From the NCBI GenBank assembly GCA_963726665.1, contig CAVSDW010000017.1:124001-188000 (forward strand): a DNA stretch of 64,000 nt. The letters are read 5' to 3'. A program made the translations under genes and the position numbers. Each line of letters opens with the position of its first letter. Position 1 is the stretch's first letter. Positions 40,271-47,586 of this stretch are shown here, piece by piece. The notes beneath the pieces are model-generated. The model ran no database searches and was not told the DNA's origin. It saw only the letters and a program-made list of their open reading frames with translations. The DNA comes from RPQJ01 sp963726665. GTDB lineage: Bacteria; Pseudomonadota; Gammaproteobacteria; Steroidobacterales; Steroidobacteraceae.

Positions 40271-40294
40271 GTTGATGCTCTCCCTGTCGTGCGA

Positions 40295-40747
40295 TCAGTT
40301 CGGACCCGGGCCCTTGTGCGGTGCGAGCACCAGCCAGTTCCCCTCGACGGCGACAATGTCGTGCTCGCCGGACCGCGCCGCGGCGCCCCTTGCGAGTCGT
40401 GCCGGCCAGCCGCTGCCACGGTACGTCACGCGGGCGGTGCCATCCGCGGCCCATTCGGCCACCTGCACGCGCTCGCCGATGTCGAGGTTGACGTCCCGGT
40501 CTTCGTGCGCCGGCAGCTTCTGCGGCCTGCGGGTCCGGCGCCAGTGCCACAGCGCCGTGGCGCCACCGCCCACCACCGCCGCGCACACGACCTGCGACGA
40601 TTCCGAGAGCCCGAGATGCGCCGCGATCGCGCCGGCGGCGAAACCGAGCGCCATCATGAGCAGGTAGAACGTGCCGGTCGCGAGTTCGGCGGCGACGGCG
40701 ATTCCCGCCGCCACCCACCAGATCGTCAGGGAGGAAAGGCCCATCAT
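40295..40747 (-). CDS. NfeD-like membrane protein
   Basis: Protein of 150 residues. Three or four hydrophobic segments at the N-terminus (LTIWWVAAGIAVAAELATGTFY, then MMALGFAAGAIAAHLG) precede a soluble OB-fold domain with VNLDIGERVQV and GSGWPARL. This is the short NfeD type that partners SPFH proteins; the qmcA gene starts 24 bp further on. It begins MM at 40747. Confidence 0.9.
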   Translation of the reverse strand: MMGLSSLTIWWVAAGIAVAAELATGTFYLLMMALGFAAGAIAAHLGLSESSQVVCAAVVGGGATALWHWRRTRRPQKLPAHEDRDVNLDIGERVQVAEWAADGTARVTYRGSGWPARLARGAAARSGEHDIVAVEGNWLVLAPHKGPGPN

Positions 40748-40931
40748 GTCGACTCACCCGGTGCCTGGGCGCCTTGGGCGCCCGTCCGGGTCAACGATAG
40801 CAGAACGGCCGCGTGGTCGCGGTCGCTGTCGGCGCTGGTGTGGCCAGCGAGGGCGGCCGTCCGGAAAACTGCCGGCACCGGGGCGGCTCCCCGCGAGAGC
40901 CGCCCCGTCCGCAGCGTCCGGACGTCCCGCG

Positions 40932-41157
40932 CTACGCCGCCTTGCCCGCGGCCAGGTTCTGCACGTCCGGAAGCCTTGAGCGGCTTGCCGCCGATGGCCC
41001 AGTCGCCGCCTTCGAACTCCTTGATCCGCACCCAGGTGACGCCGCGCAGGTTCTCTCCTTCGACCTCGATCATCGCCGCGGTGACTCTCTCGATGATCTC
41101 CTGCTTCTGCTTCGGTGAAAAAACGCCCTTGATCACGTCAACGGTTACGAGTGGCAT
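40932..41157 (-). CDS. 4-oxalocrotonate tautomerase family protein, frameshifted near its end
   Basis: Starts MPLVTVDVIKGVFSPKQKQE, with the catalytic proline exposed after removal of Met and the beta-strand/helix pattern of the tautomerase fold. EGENLRGVTWVRIKEFEGG fits the rest of a subunit of about 74 residues. The frame changes near 40970; one base less gives SDVQNLAAGKAA and a stop at 40932, while the raw frame runs on to 40744 and would add unrelated residues. I take the short form. Substrate unknown. Confidence 0.78.
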
Positions 41158-41169
41158 GTCGATGCTCCT

Positions 41170-41535
41170 TCAGGTGGCCAGTTTGGAATTGAGGTGGTCG
41201 ATCACCGCGCACATCGCCGCGCTCGGACTGAATTCGACGGCTTCATAATCCTCGTCGACCCGCACCGTGTGGCCCGGCGGCCAGTAGTACACGTCGCCGG
41301 CCCGGACGGTTTCCTCGCGCCCGTCGGCGAAGCGCACGTGTATCGAGCCACTCAGCACCGTTCCCCAGTGGGGGCACTGGCACAGGTTCTGTGGCAGTCC
41401 CTCCAGCAAGGGTGCGGCATCCGCGCCTTTCGGAAAGCGGATGCGCGCGACGTTGAGGTCAGCCCAGTCCTGGGCCTGGATGCAGACTCCGCCCGCCTCG
41501 AGCCGCACGGGCAGCTGGTCTCGATGTTGCTTCAC
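41170..41535 (-). CDS. Cupin-domain protein
   Basis: Protein of 121 residues with one cupin barrel: WGTVLSGSIHVRFADG forms motif 1 and GDVYYWPPGHTVRVDEDYEAVEF motif 2. One histidine and glutamate appear at the usual metal positions. A GGGAG site precedes the ATG. Followed at 12 bp by the tautomerase gene, with which it may be transcribed. It is divergent from the winged-helix regulator, whose control repeats lie between them. Confidence 0.82.
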   Translation of the reverse strand: MKQHRDQLPVRLEAGGVCIQAQDWADLNVARIRFPKGADAAPLLEGLPQNLCQCPHWGTVLSGSIHVRFADGREETVRAGDVYYWPPGHTVRVDEDYEAVEFSPSAAMCAVIDHLNSKLAT

Positions 41536-41618
41536 GTTGATCTCCCTCCTCGCTCCCGACGCCGGATGATTCCGTCGCGGGTGAGATCATTTGTACGCGC
41601 CGCCAGGAAGCCAGGCTT

Positions 41619-41662
41619 GGAGGTTTCCTGGAGATGTCGTGGAGATGTATGGGAGATCGCGC
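41619..41662. promoter_or_regulatory. Four 11-bp direct repeats, probable operator of the winged-helix regulator
   Basis: GGAGGT at 41619 and GGAGAT at 41630, 41641 and 41652 recur at exactly 11-bp spacing. OmpR/PhoB-type winged-helix domains, as at the N-terminus of the adjacent regulator, bind direct repeats with an 11-bp period. The array covers the -35 area of a possible regulator promoter and lies 84 bp from the cupin start, so both could be controlled. Confidence 0.6.
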
Positions 41663-41672
41663 GGGAAACATC

Positions 41673-41678
41673 TATTCT
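41673..41678 (+). promoter_or_regulatory. Candidate -10 element for a leaderless regulator transcript
   Basis: TATTCT ends 7 bp before the ATG at 41686, so transcription would begin at or beside the start codon. No ribosome site lies in the right place before that ATG. A leaderless message is therefore likely if this element is real. Confidence 0.4.
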
Positions 41679-41685
41679 CGCGCCC

Positions 41686-43266
41686 ATGATCTACAGGTTC
41701 GACGGCTTCGAACTGGACGTGGCCCGCGTCGAACTGCGCGTGGACGGGGCGAGCTGCCCCGTGGAGCCACAGGTGTTCGCCCTGCTCGCGCTGCTGGTCG
41801 AGAACCGCGACCGCCTCGTCACGAAAGACGAAATCATCGAAAAGGTGTGGGACGGGCGCATCGTCTCCGATTCGGCGGTGGCGAGTCGGGTGAAATCGGC
41901 CCGCAAAGCCATTGGCGACGACGGCAAGAACCAGCGGCTCATCAGGACGGTGCAGCGCCGGGGATTCCGATTCGTGGGGGACGTCAGGCCGGGTGCGAGC
42001 GTCGAGTTGTTCCCGGCAGCGGCGGCCGGACTCGCGGCCGGCCCTGACGAACAAGCGCCGGTCCAGCCTGAGTTACCCGACTCGCGGCCGTCCATCGCCG
42101 TGCTGCCATTCAGCTTCACCGGCGACGCCGGACCATACGGCGCCTTCGCAGATGCCCTGCCCCACGAGATCATCGTCGAGTTGTCGCGACTGCGCTGGCT
42201 CCTCGTCACCGCCCGCGGGTCGTCGTTCCGGCTGCGCGCACCCGATGTCGACCTGGGCGAGGTCGGCCGCCTGCTTGGCGTCAGGTACTGCCTGACGGGC
42301 ACGATGGAGATTGCGCGCCGGAATCTGGCAGTGCTGGTGGAACTGGTCGACACGCGAGACCTGGGCGTCCTGTGGGCCGATCGGTACGCCGGCCCGATCG
42401 GCGACGTGCACCGCGTCCGCGAGGAGATCCGCGGCAGGATTCTTGCGGCACTCGAGATACAGATCCCGATCCGAGAGGCCGCCCTTGCGCGGCTGCGGGG
42501 GACCGAGAACCTGGACGCCTGGTCGGCCTATCACCTCGGCCTCCACCACATGTACCGGTTCAATCGCGCCGACAATGCCGCCGCCACGGCGCTGTTCCAG
42601 AAGTCGGTCACCCTGGATCCCGGCTTCGCGCGGGCACACGCGGGCCTTTCCTTCGTCCACTTCCAGACCGCATTCATGCGGCACACAGACGATCTCGCCG
42701 GGGAAGTCGCGCTTGCCCGACGCTACGCGGAACGCGGAGTGGAACTCGACTCGCAGGACCCCTTCGTCAATTTCACGATGGGGCGCACCTATTGGCTCGA
42801 GGGCGACCTCGAGGGTGGCCTCGCCTGGCTCGAGCGCGCCACCATCCTGAGCCCGAACTACGCGCAGGGCATCTATGCGCGCGCGTGGACCGAAACCCTC
42901 GCGGGAAGGGGCCTCCTGGGACGCGAACACGTGGATCTCGCGATGCGCCTGAGCCCACTGGACCCGCTTTACTATGCGATGCAGGGGACCCGCGCCTTCA
43001 CGCACATCGTCCAGGGCGAGGACGCTCAGGCCGCTTACTGGGCCGAGCGGGCCGCACGGTCGCCCGGAGCCCACGTGTTGATCGCAATGATTGCAGCGGC
43101 GACGCACGTACTGGCCGGAAACATGCCGCAGGCCGAGTCGTGGGCGGCAAACGTGCGCGAACGCAATGCCACCCTCACCCGTGAGGACTTCTTCCGTTCG
43201 TTTCCGATGAAATCGGAGACGGCTCGGTCGCGCGTGTCGACGGCCCTCGAACGCTGCGGCTTCTAG
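41686..43266 (+). CDS. Winged-helix (CadC/ToxR-like) transcriptional regulator with TPR domain
   Basis: Protein of 526 residues. Residues 1-100 are an OmpR-type DNA-binding domain (MIYRFDGFELDVARVELRV, LVTKDEIIEKVWDGRIVSD, AIGDDGKNQRLIRTVQRRG). A TolB/CsgG-like segment starts at PSIAVLPFSFTGD, and TPR-like helices fill residues 260-520. I see no membrane helix, so it is likely cytosolic, unlike CadC. Upstream lie four 11-bp repeats that suit autoregulation; cyanophycinase follows at 4 bp on the opposite strand. Signal sensed is unknown. Confidence 0.88.
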   Translation: MIYRFDGFELDVARVELRVDGASCPVEPQVFALLALLVENRDRLVTKDEIIEKVWDGRIVSDSAVASRVKSARKAIGDDGKNQRLIRTVQRRGFRFVGDVRPGASVELFPAAAAGLAAGPDEQAPVQPELPDSRPSIAVLPFSFTGDAGPYGAFADALPHEIIVELSRLRWLLVTARGSSFRLRAPDVDLGEVGRLLGVRYCLTGTMEIARRNLAVLVELVDTRDLGVLWADRYAGPIGDVHRVREEIRGRILAALEIQIPIREAALARLRGTENLDAWSAYHLGLHHMYRFNRADNAAATALFQKSVTLDPGFARAHAGLSFVHFQTAFMRHTDDLAGEVALARRYAERGVELDSQDPFVNFTMGRTYWLEGDLEGGLAWLERATILSPNYAQGIYARAWTETLAGRGLLGREHVDLAMRLSPLDPLYYAMQGTRAFTHIVQGEDAQAAYWAERAARSPGAHVLIAMIAAATHVLAGNMPQAESWAANVRERNATLTREDFFRSFPMKSETARSRVSTALERCGF

Positions 43267-43269
43267 TCG

Positions 43270-44109
43270 CTATTCCTTGGCCGGCATCAGCGCAGCCGCC
43301 TCGGCAAGCCGCGTGTGCAGGTTGAACGTCGCGCCCGCGACCAGGATGTGCAGCTTGAGACCGAGCATGCACACGGGCTGGCCTTCGCTGACCGCGTCCA
43401 TGGACGAGTAGCTCACGTCCGACGCATCCACCACCGTGACCCCGCCGCTGCCCTCGACCTCCACCGTCTCGTCGGGGCCGATGAACGCGGCCGTGTCCTC
43501 GTCGAGGCCGATGCCGATGGCGAACGGATTGTAGGCGAGCGCCGTCAGCAGGCGCCCGAGCCGGTCGCGCTGGCGGAAATGCTGGTCGATGATGAAACGA
43601 TTGGTGAGGCCGAGCCCGGGCGCCAGTCGCACGCTGCCCGAGATCACCGACGAACCCTCGTCGCCGAATGCGATCATGTGCTCGCTCAGGATGCTCGCCC
43701 CGGCGCTGGTGCCGCCGACCGCGACACCGTGCGCATTGCGAACGCGGATCAGCTTCGCGACCGGCGTGCCGCCGAGCAGCGTCGTGAGCCGGAGTTGATT
43801 GCCACCCGTGAAAAAGATGCCGCTTGCTTCTTCCAGCCGGCGCAGCCGTCCGGGCTCCTGGCAATCTCGCCGCGTGTCGAAGTCCATGGACGTGACCCGC
43901 GCGGCACCGATGTCCCTGAAGAGCTGCTCGTAGCGCGGACCAGTCTCGGCGAGGCGACTCGCGGTCGGGATGACCACGATGTCGGCGTCGCTGCCGCCGG
44001 ACACGCGCACGAAGCGCTCGAGGATATGGCGGTCGTTTTCCTTGTTCTCGGCGCCGCCGATCGGGATGATCCAGCCGCGCGTCGCGCCGTCGGGAGTAAT
44101 GCTCGGCAT
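43270..44109 (-). CDS. cphB: Cyanophycinase
   Basis: Protein of 279 residues of peptidase family S51. GWIIPIGGAENKEND opens the protein, GIFFTGGNQLRL follows, and VAVGGTSAGASILSEHMI bears the catalytic serine elbow; GIGLDEDTAAFIG and FNLHTRLAEA close it. It degrades cyanophycin to beta-Asp-Arg dipeptides in the cytoplasm. It has no signal peptide. cphA lies 8 kb away on the same strand, so synthesis and breakdown are both encoded here, with the degradative gene next to the winged-helix regulator. Confidence 0.95.
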   Translation of the reverse strand: MPSITPDGATRGWIIPIGGAENKENDRHILERFVRVSGGSDADIVVIPTASRLAETGPRYEQLFRDIGAARVTSMDFDTRRDCQEPGRLRRLEEASGIFFTGGNQLRLTTLLGGTPVAKLIRVRNAHGVAVGGTSAGASILSEHMIAFGDEGSSVISGSVRLAPGLGLTNRFIIDQHFRQRDRLGRLLTALAYNPFAIGIGLDEDTAAFIGPDETVEVEGSGGVTVVDASDVSYSSMDAVSEGQPVCMLGLKLHILVAGATFNLHTRLAEAAALMPAKE

Positions 44110-44147
44110 GGTGTGTCGGGGTCCTCGCGTCTCTCAACGCGATTGTC

Positions 44148-44540
44148 TCAGATTTCGCCGGCCTTGAGCGGCTCCCGCCTGGGGGGTCCGGTCTTGCGCG
44201 ACTTCGGCTTGCGCGGCGACGCGGCGGCGACGCGCAAGGACTTGCGCGCCCACGCGACCAGCGCCTCGGCGTCTTCGATGACGTCGGCAGGTACCTCGTA
44301 ATAGCCCATCGCGTGATCCGGCTTGTCCGGAAAAGGTATGAAAGGGCCCATGCCACGGGCCGTGAAATCACCGCGGGTCGTGTCATCCACCTTGAAATAC
44401 AGCGCGTCGCCGGCGAGGAGACCGAAGAACAAATCGCCGGAGTAAAAGCCGACACCCCCGAACATTCGCTTCGAACGCAGACGTCCGACGCCGGTGAGCT
44501 GCTCGGTGACGTAGGCGACGTAGGATTCGCTGACGGACAC
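44148..44540 (-). CDS. TfoX N-terminal-domain protein
   Basis: Protein of 130 residues. RLRSKRMFGGVGFYSGDLFFGLLAGDALYFKVDD is the conserved opening of the TfoX/Sxy N-domain; I find no C-terminal TfoX domain. A basic tail (RKPKSRKTGPPRR) follows. Sxy/TfoX proteins promote competence in some gammaproteobacteria, but stand-alone N-domain proteins have no assigned role. Confidence 0.85.
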   Translation of the reverse strand: MSVSESYVAYVTEQLTGVGRLRSKRMFGGVGFYSGDLFFGLLAGDALYFKVDDTTRGDFTARGMGPFIPFPDKPDHAMGYYEVPADVIEDAEALVAWARKSLRVAAASPRKPKSRKTGPPRREPLKAGEI

Positions 44541-44579
44541 GCCGTTCTGCTCCGCGGTTACCTGGACGCTGGCCGTTGC

Positions 44580-45437
44580 CTACGGACGACAGCTGGCCTC
44601 GCCGGAATCCCGGACCTTGCCGCTCGTATCGATGAACTGCCAGGAATACGCGCCGTCCCCGAGGGTCAGCTTGAGCACGCCGTGCCTCGCAAGGCGCTCA
44701 CGACTGACGTGAAACGGACTCCAGTTCGGATACAGGTGCGCGCCGCCGGTGCCGACGACGAACTCGCGCATGCCGTCGGCGGCGGGCACTCCCCTCGCAT
44801 CGAGCGGGCCGAACGCCTCGTAGAAATGTTCGTGGCCGTTCAGCACGAACTCGGCCCGGCGCTCGTCGAGCAGCGCCCAGAAGCGCTGCATCTTCGGGGT
44901 CGGCCCATGCTCGAGTCCCGACGAGAAGGCGGGCATGTGCCACAGGGCGAGCGTGCAGCGCAGGTTCGCATTCTCCTTGAGCGTGGCGTCCAGCCACTCG
45001 TACTCGCGGTCGAGCGCCTCGCCGATCAGCTGGCTGTCGATCCCGATCACGAGCCAGTCCCCGAGGCGACGCGTGAAATAGTTCTCCCTGGACTCGACCC
45101 CGAAGTAGGCCCGGAAGTCGTCGCTCCGGCCGTTCACGTAGTCGTGATTGCCGGGCACGGCGATCGTCGTCGCGCGGTTCACGCCCCAGGTCGGCTCGTA
45201 GCAGGCCTGCAACGTCGCCGCAGTCGCAAACGGATACGCGGTGTCGCCGGGCACCAGCACGGTCGCGCCGGGCGGAAGCAACGCCGCGGTGCGAGCAGCT
45301 TCGGACAGCGCGGGCACCTGACCCTTGCACTCGGCAATATCGCCGGCCGCGTACACCACGAGTGGAGCGGCCGACGCCGCGACGGGCGCGAGGACCGTGG
45401 CTGCGAGCCACACGAGAGCTGGGATAAGGGGCTTCAA
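44580..45437 (-). CDS. Exported metallophosphoesterase
   Basis: Protein of 285 residues with a signal peptide (LVWLAATVLAPVAASAA). AAGDIAE, VPGDTAYPF, VPGNHDYVNG, LWHMPAFSS and LNGHEHFYE are the five phosphoesterase blocks with the metal-binding D, D, N-H, H and H-x-H residues. Likely a periplasmic phosphatase or nucleotidase of the purple-acid-phosphatase-like branch. Substrate unknown. Divergent from ddaH. Confidence 0.88.
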   Translation of the reverse strand: MKPLIPALVWLAATVLAPVAASAAPLVVYAAGDIAECKGQVPALSEAARTAALLPPGATVLVPGDTAYPFATAATLQACYEPTWGVNRATTIAVPGNHDYVNGRSDDFRAYFGVESRENYFTRRLGDWLVIGIDSQLIGEALDREYEWLDATLKENANLRCTLALWHMPAFSSGLEHGPTPKMQRFWALLDERRAEFVLNGHEHFYEAFGPLDARGVPAADGMREFVVGTGGAHLYPNWSPFHVSRERLARHGVLKLTLGDGAYSWQFIDTSGKVRDSGEASCRP

Positions 45438-45505
45438 GTTTCCACACGCCGCGAAGGGTTGCAGATCTTAAACCGGGAACGACCCGTGGCGCATAATCTG
45501 CAGCC

Positions 45506-46267
45506 ATGTACGCCCTGATCCGTCCGGTAAGCGATGGCATGACGCGCTGCGAGCTCACGCACCTCGCCCGTTCACCGATCGACCTCGAGGTCGCCCGAAG
45601 GCAACACCGCCGCTACGCCGACGTCCTGGCGTCGCTGGGCTGCCGGCTGGTGGAGCTTGCTGCCGAACCCGACCTGCCCGATTCCGTGTTCGTCGAAGAC
45701 ACCGCCGTCGTGCTGGACGAAATTGCGGTCCTGACCCGCCCCGGCGCGGCCTCGCGCCGTCCCGAGGTCGACTCGGTGGCTTACGTGCTCGCCGAGTGGC
45801 GACCCTGCATTCGCATCGAGGCGCCGGGAACGCTGGACGGCGGCGATGTCCTGCGGGTCGATCGCAGACTTTTTGTCGGACAATCTGGCCGCTCGAATGC
45901 CGACGGCATCCGGCAACTCGCCGCGGCCGCGGTCCCCTACGGCTACGAGGTCGTACCCGTGCCGATGCGGGGCTGCCTGCATCTCAAGAGCGCGGTCACG
46001 CAGGTCGGCCCCGACGCCCTGCTGATCAACGGCAATTGGGTCGATCGTGGCCACTGGCCAGGCCTGCGCTGCGTCGACGTGCATCCCGAGGAGCCGCATG
46101 CGGCGAATGCGCTGTGGATCGGTGACATCGTGGTGCACTCCGCCTCCGTTCCGCGCACCCGCGATCGCCTCGAGGCGACCGGGCTTCGCGTCCTGTCCGT
46201 GGACGTCTCCGAAATGGAGAAGGCCGAGGGCGCCGTCACCTGCTGCAGCGTACTCGTCGGGCCGTGA
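45506..46267 (+). CDS. ddaH: Dimethylarginine dimethylaminohydrolase
   Basis: Protein of 253 residues of the arginine-deiminase superfamily. DSVFVEDTAVVL, GTLDGGDVLRV, the histidine in GCLHLKSAV (about residue 159) and the C-terminal cysteine in VTCCSVLVGP form the guanidino-group catalytic set. The family hydrolyses N-omega-methylated arginine to citrulline and methylamine; free arginine deiminases are longer. The start MYALIRPVSDGMTRCEL is typical. It lies near cyanophycinase, another arginine-related gene. Confidence 0.87.
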   Translation: MYALIRPVSDGMTRCELTHLARSPIDLEVARRQHRRYADVLASLGCRLVELAAEPDLPDSVFVEDTAVVLDEIAVLTRPGAASRRPEVDSVAYVLAEWRPCIRIEAPGTLDGGDVLRVDRRLFVGQSGRSNADGIRQLAAAAVPYGYEVVPVPMRGCLHLKSAVTQVGPDALLINGNWVDRGHWPGLRCVDVHPEEPHAANALWIGDIVVHSASVPRTRDRLEATGLRVLSVDVSEMEKAEGAVTCCSVLVGP

Positions 46268-46283
46268 CCCGCGGGCCTGCGCC

Positions 46284-46661
46284 TCAGCCTTGGGTCCAGC
46301 AGAAGCAGTTCAGCTTGTTGCCATCCAGATCACGGAAGTACGCGGCGTAGAAGCCCGCCATCCCGCGCGGTCCCGGTGCGCCCTCGTCCTTCGCGCCCAG
46401 CGACAGGGCCTTGCGGTAGACGGCGTCCACCTTGGCGTTGCTGTCGACCGTGAGCGCGATCATCGTGCCGTTGCCCACCGTGGCTGACTTACCGTCGAAC
46501 GGCAGACAGACGCCGAGCGAGGGTTTGTCTGGCGCGACGGCCCAGGCGATGAAGCGCTCGGACTCCATGAACCGTCCCGCCCCGATCTCGCCCAGCAGGG
46601 CGTCATAGAAAGCCGCAGCGCGCGGAAGGTCGTTGGTCCCAAGTGTCACGTAGCCGATCAT
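46284..46661 (-). CDS. VOC family protein
   Basis: Protein of 125 residues. MIGYVTLGTNDLPRAAAFYDALLGEIG and GTMIALTVDSNAKVDAVYRKAL fit a glyoxalase-like domain; KLNCFCWTQG ends it. Third VOC-type gene in the window and not close to the other two. Convergent with ddaH. Substrate unknown. Confidence 0.82.
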   Translation of the reverse strand: MIGYVTLGTNDLPRAAAFYDALLGEIGAGRFMESERFIAWAVAPDKPSLGVCLPFDGKSATVGNGTMIALTVDSNAKVDAVYRKALSLGAKDEGAPGPRGMAGFYAAYFRDLDGNKLNCFCWTQG

Positions 46662-46773
46662 GCGATGTCCCCTTGCCGGTGATTCCTGCCAGTGATCCGA
46701 TGCCGTGGAGCGGCCGTTTCGTCGCAGCGACCGAGTTTACGCCGATCACCTACTGCCACAAATGCCCCCATAG

Positions 46774-47517
46774 ATGGACAATGGTCGCAGCGCAACCAGG
46801 ATGAACCCCGTGGCGGACGACAAGGCAGTTCCCCCGGCAGCCCCGTCGCTGCTCGATCGTGTCGAGGGCGCGGAGAAGCTGTTCCTCTCAGGGCGACGTC
46901 ATCGCGAGGCCGACCTCGCGAGCGCAGTGCGGTTTTTCCTGGAATTCCTCGAGGCGTTCGAAAGCTTCGAGACGACGCAGCCCTGCGTGACCGTCTTCGG
47001 CTCCTCGCGATTCGCCGAGGACCATCCGCACTACCAGCTCGCCCGCGAAATCGGTTCGGCCCTCGCGAAAGCCGGCTACGCCGTCATGACCGGCGGCGGC
47101 TCCGGCATCATGGAAGCGGCTAACCGCGGTGCAAAGGAGGCCGGCGGCCTGAGCCTCGGCTGCAACATCCGGCTGCCGCGCGAACAGAAGCCCAACAAGT
47201 ATCTCGACAGGTTCATGCAGTTCGAGCATTTCTTCGCGCGCAAGGTGATGCTGGTGAAATACTCCTGCGCGTTCGTCGTCATGCCTGGCGGGTTCGGCAC
47301 GCTGGACGAGACGTTCGAAATAGCGACGCTGATGCAGACCGGCAAGCTTGGGCACTTCCCGCTGATCGCCGTGGGCGGGGACTTCTGGGATGCCTTCGAG
47401 CGCTTCGTGCGCGACGCGATGGTCGGGCAAGGCACGATCGGCGAGGAGGAGACGCACGTGATCCATCGCGCGGAATCGGCCGACGAAGTCGTGCGCCTGG
47501 TCCGCAACGGGAAATAG
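46774..47517 (+). CDS. LOG-family (TIGR00730) nucleotide phosphoribohydrolase-like protein
   Basis: Protein of 247 residues, or 238 if translation begins at the second ATG (46801). VTVFGSSRFAEDHPHYQLA, MTGGGSGIMEAANRGAKEAG and MPGGFGTLDETFE carry the nucleotide-binding and catalytic PGGxGTxxE residues. The family cleaves the phosphoribosyl group from nucleoside monophosphates such as cytokinin precursors. The last codons and the stop are supplied by the inverted repeat at 47511. Confidence 0.88.
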   Translation: MDNGRSATRMNPVADDKAVPPAAPSLLDRVEGAEKLFLSGRRHREADLASAVRFFLEFLEAFESFETTQPCVTVFGSSRFAEDHPHYQLAREIGSALAKAGYAVMTGGGSGIMEAANRGAKEAGGLSLGCNIRLPREQKPNKYLDRFMQFEHFFARKVMLVKYSCAFVVMPGGFGTLDETFEIATLMQTGKLGHFPLIAVGGDFWDAFERFVRDAMVGQGTIGEEETHVIHRAESADEVVRLVRNGK

Positions 47518-47586
47518 GGGACATTCTCCTTTTCGAACGATAGCGGTGCCCCTTGCACGAGCGAAAAGGAGAATGTCCCCTATTTC
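47511..47586. repeat. REP-like inverted repeat, copy 1
   Basis: Perfect 25-bp arms (47511-47535 and 47562-47586) enclose a 26-bp loop. The core GGGGACATTCTCCTTTTC recurs as the copy at 62716. The stop codons of the two converging genes (LOG and ankyrin) both lie inside the arms. It may act as a bidirectional terminator. Such short palindromes are usually moved by REP-associated transposases; none is visible here. Confidence 0.88.

Noticed and set aside
40744..40931. C-terminal extension of the tautomerase to 137 residues
   Set aside because: Extra residues do not resemble any domain, and one base change restores a normal length for the family.
41194..41685. Upstream extension of the winged-helix regulator frame to 41194
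   Set aside because: It would run through the cupin gene on the other strand and the repeat array; the DNA-binding domain begins exactly at 41686.
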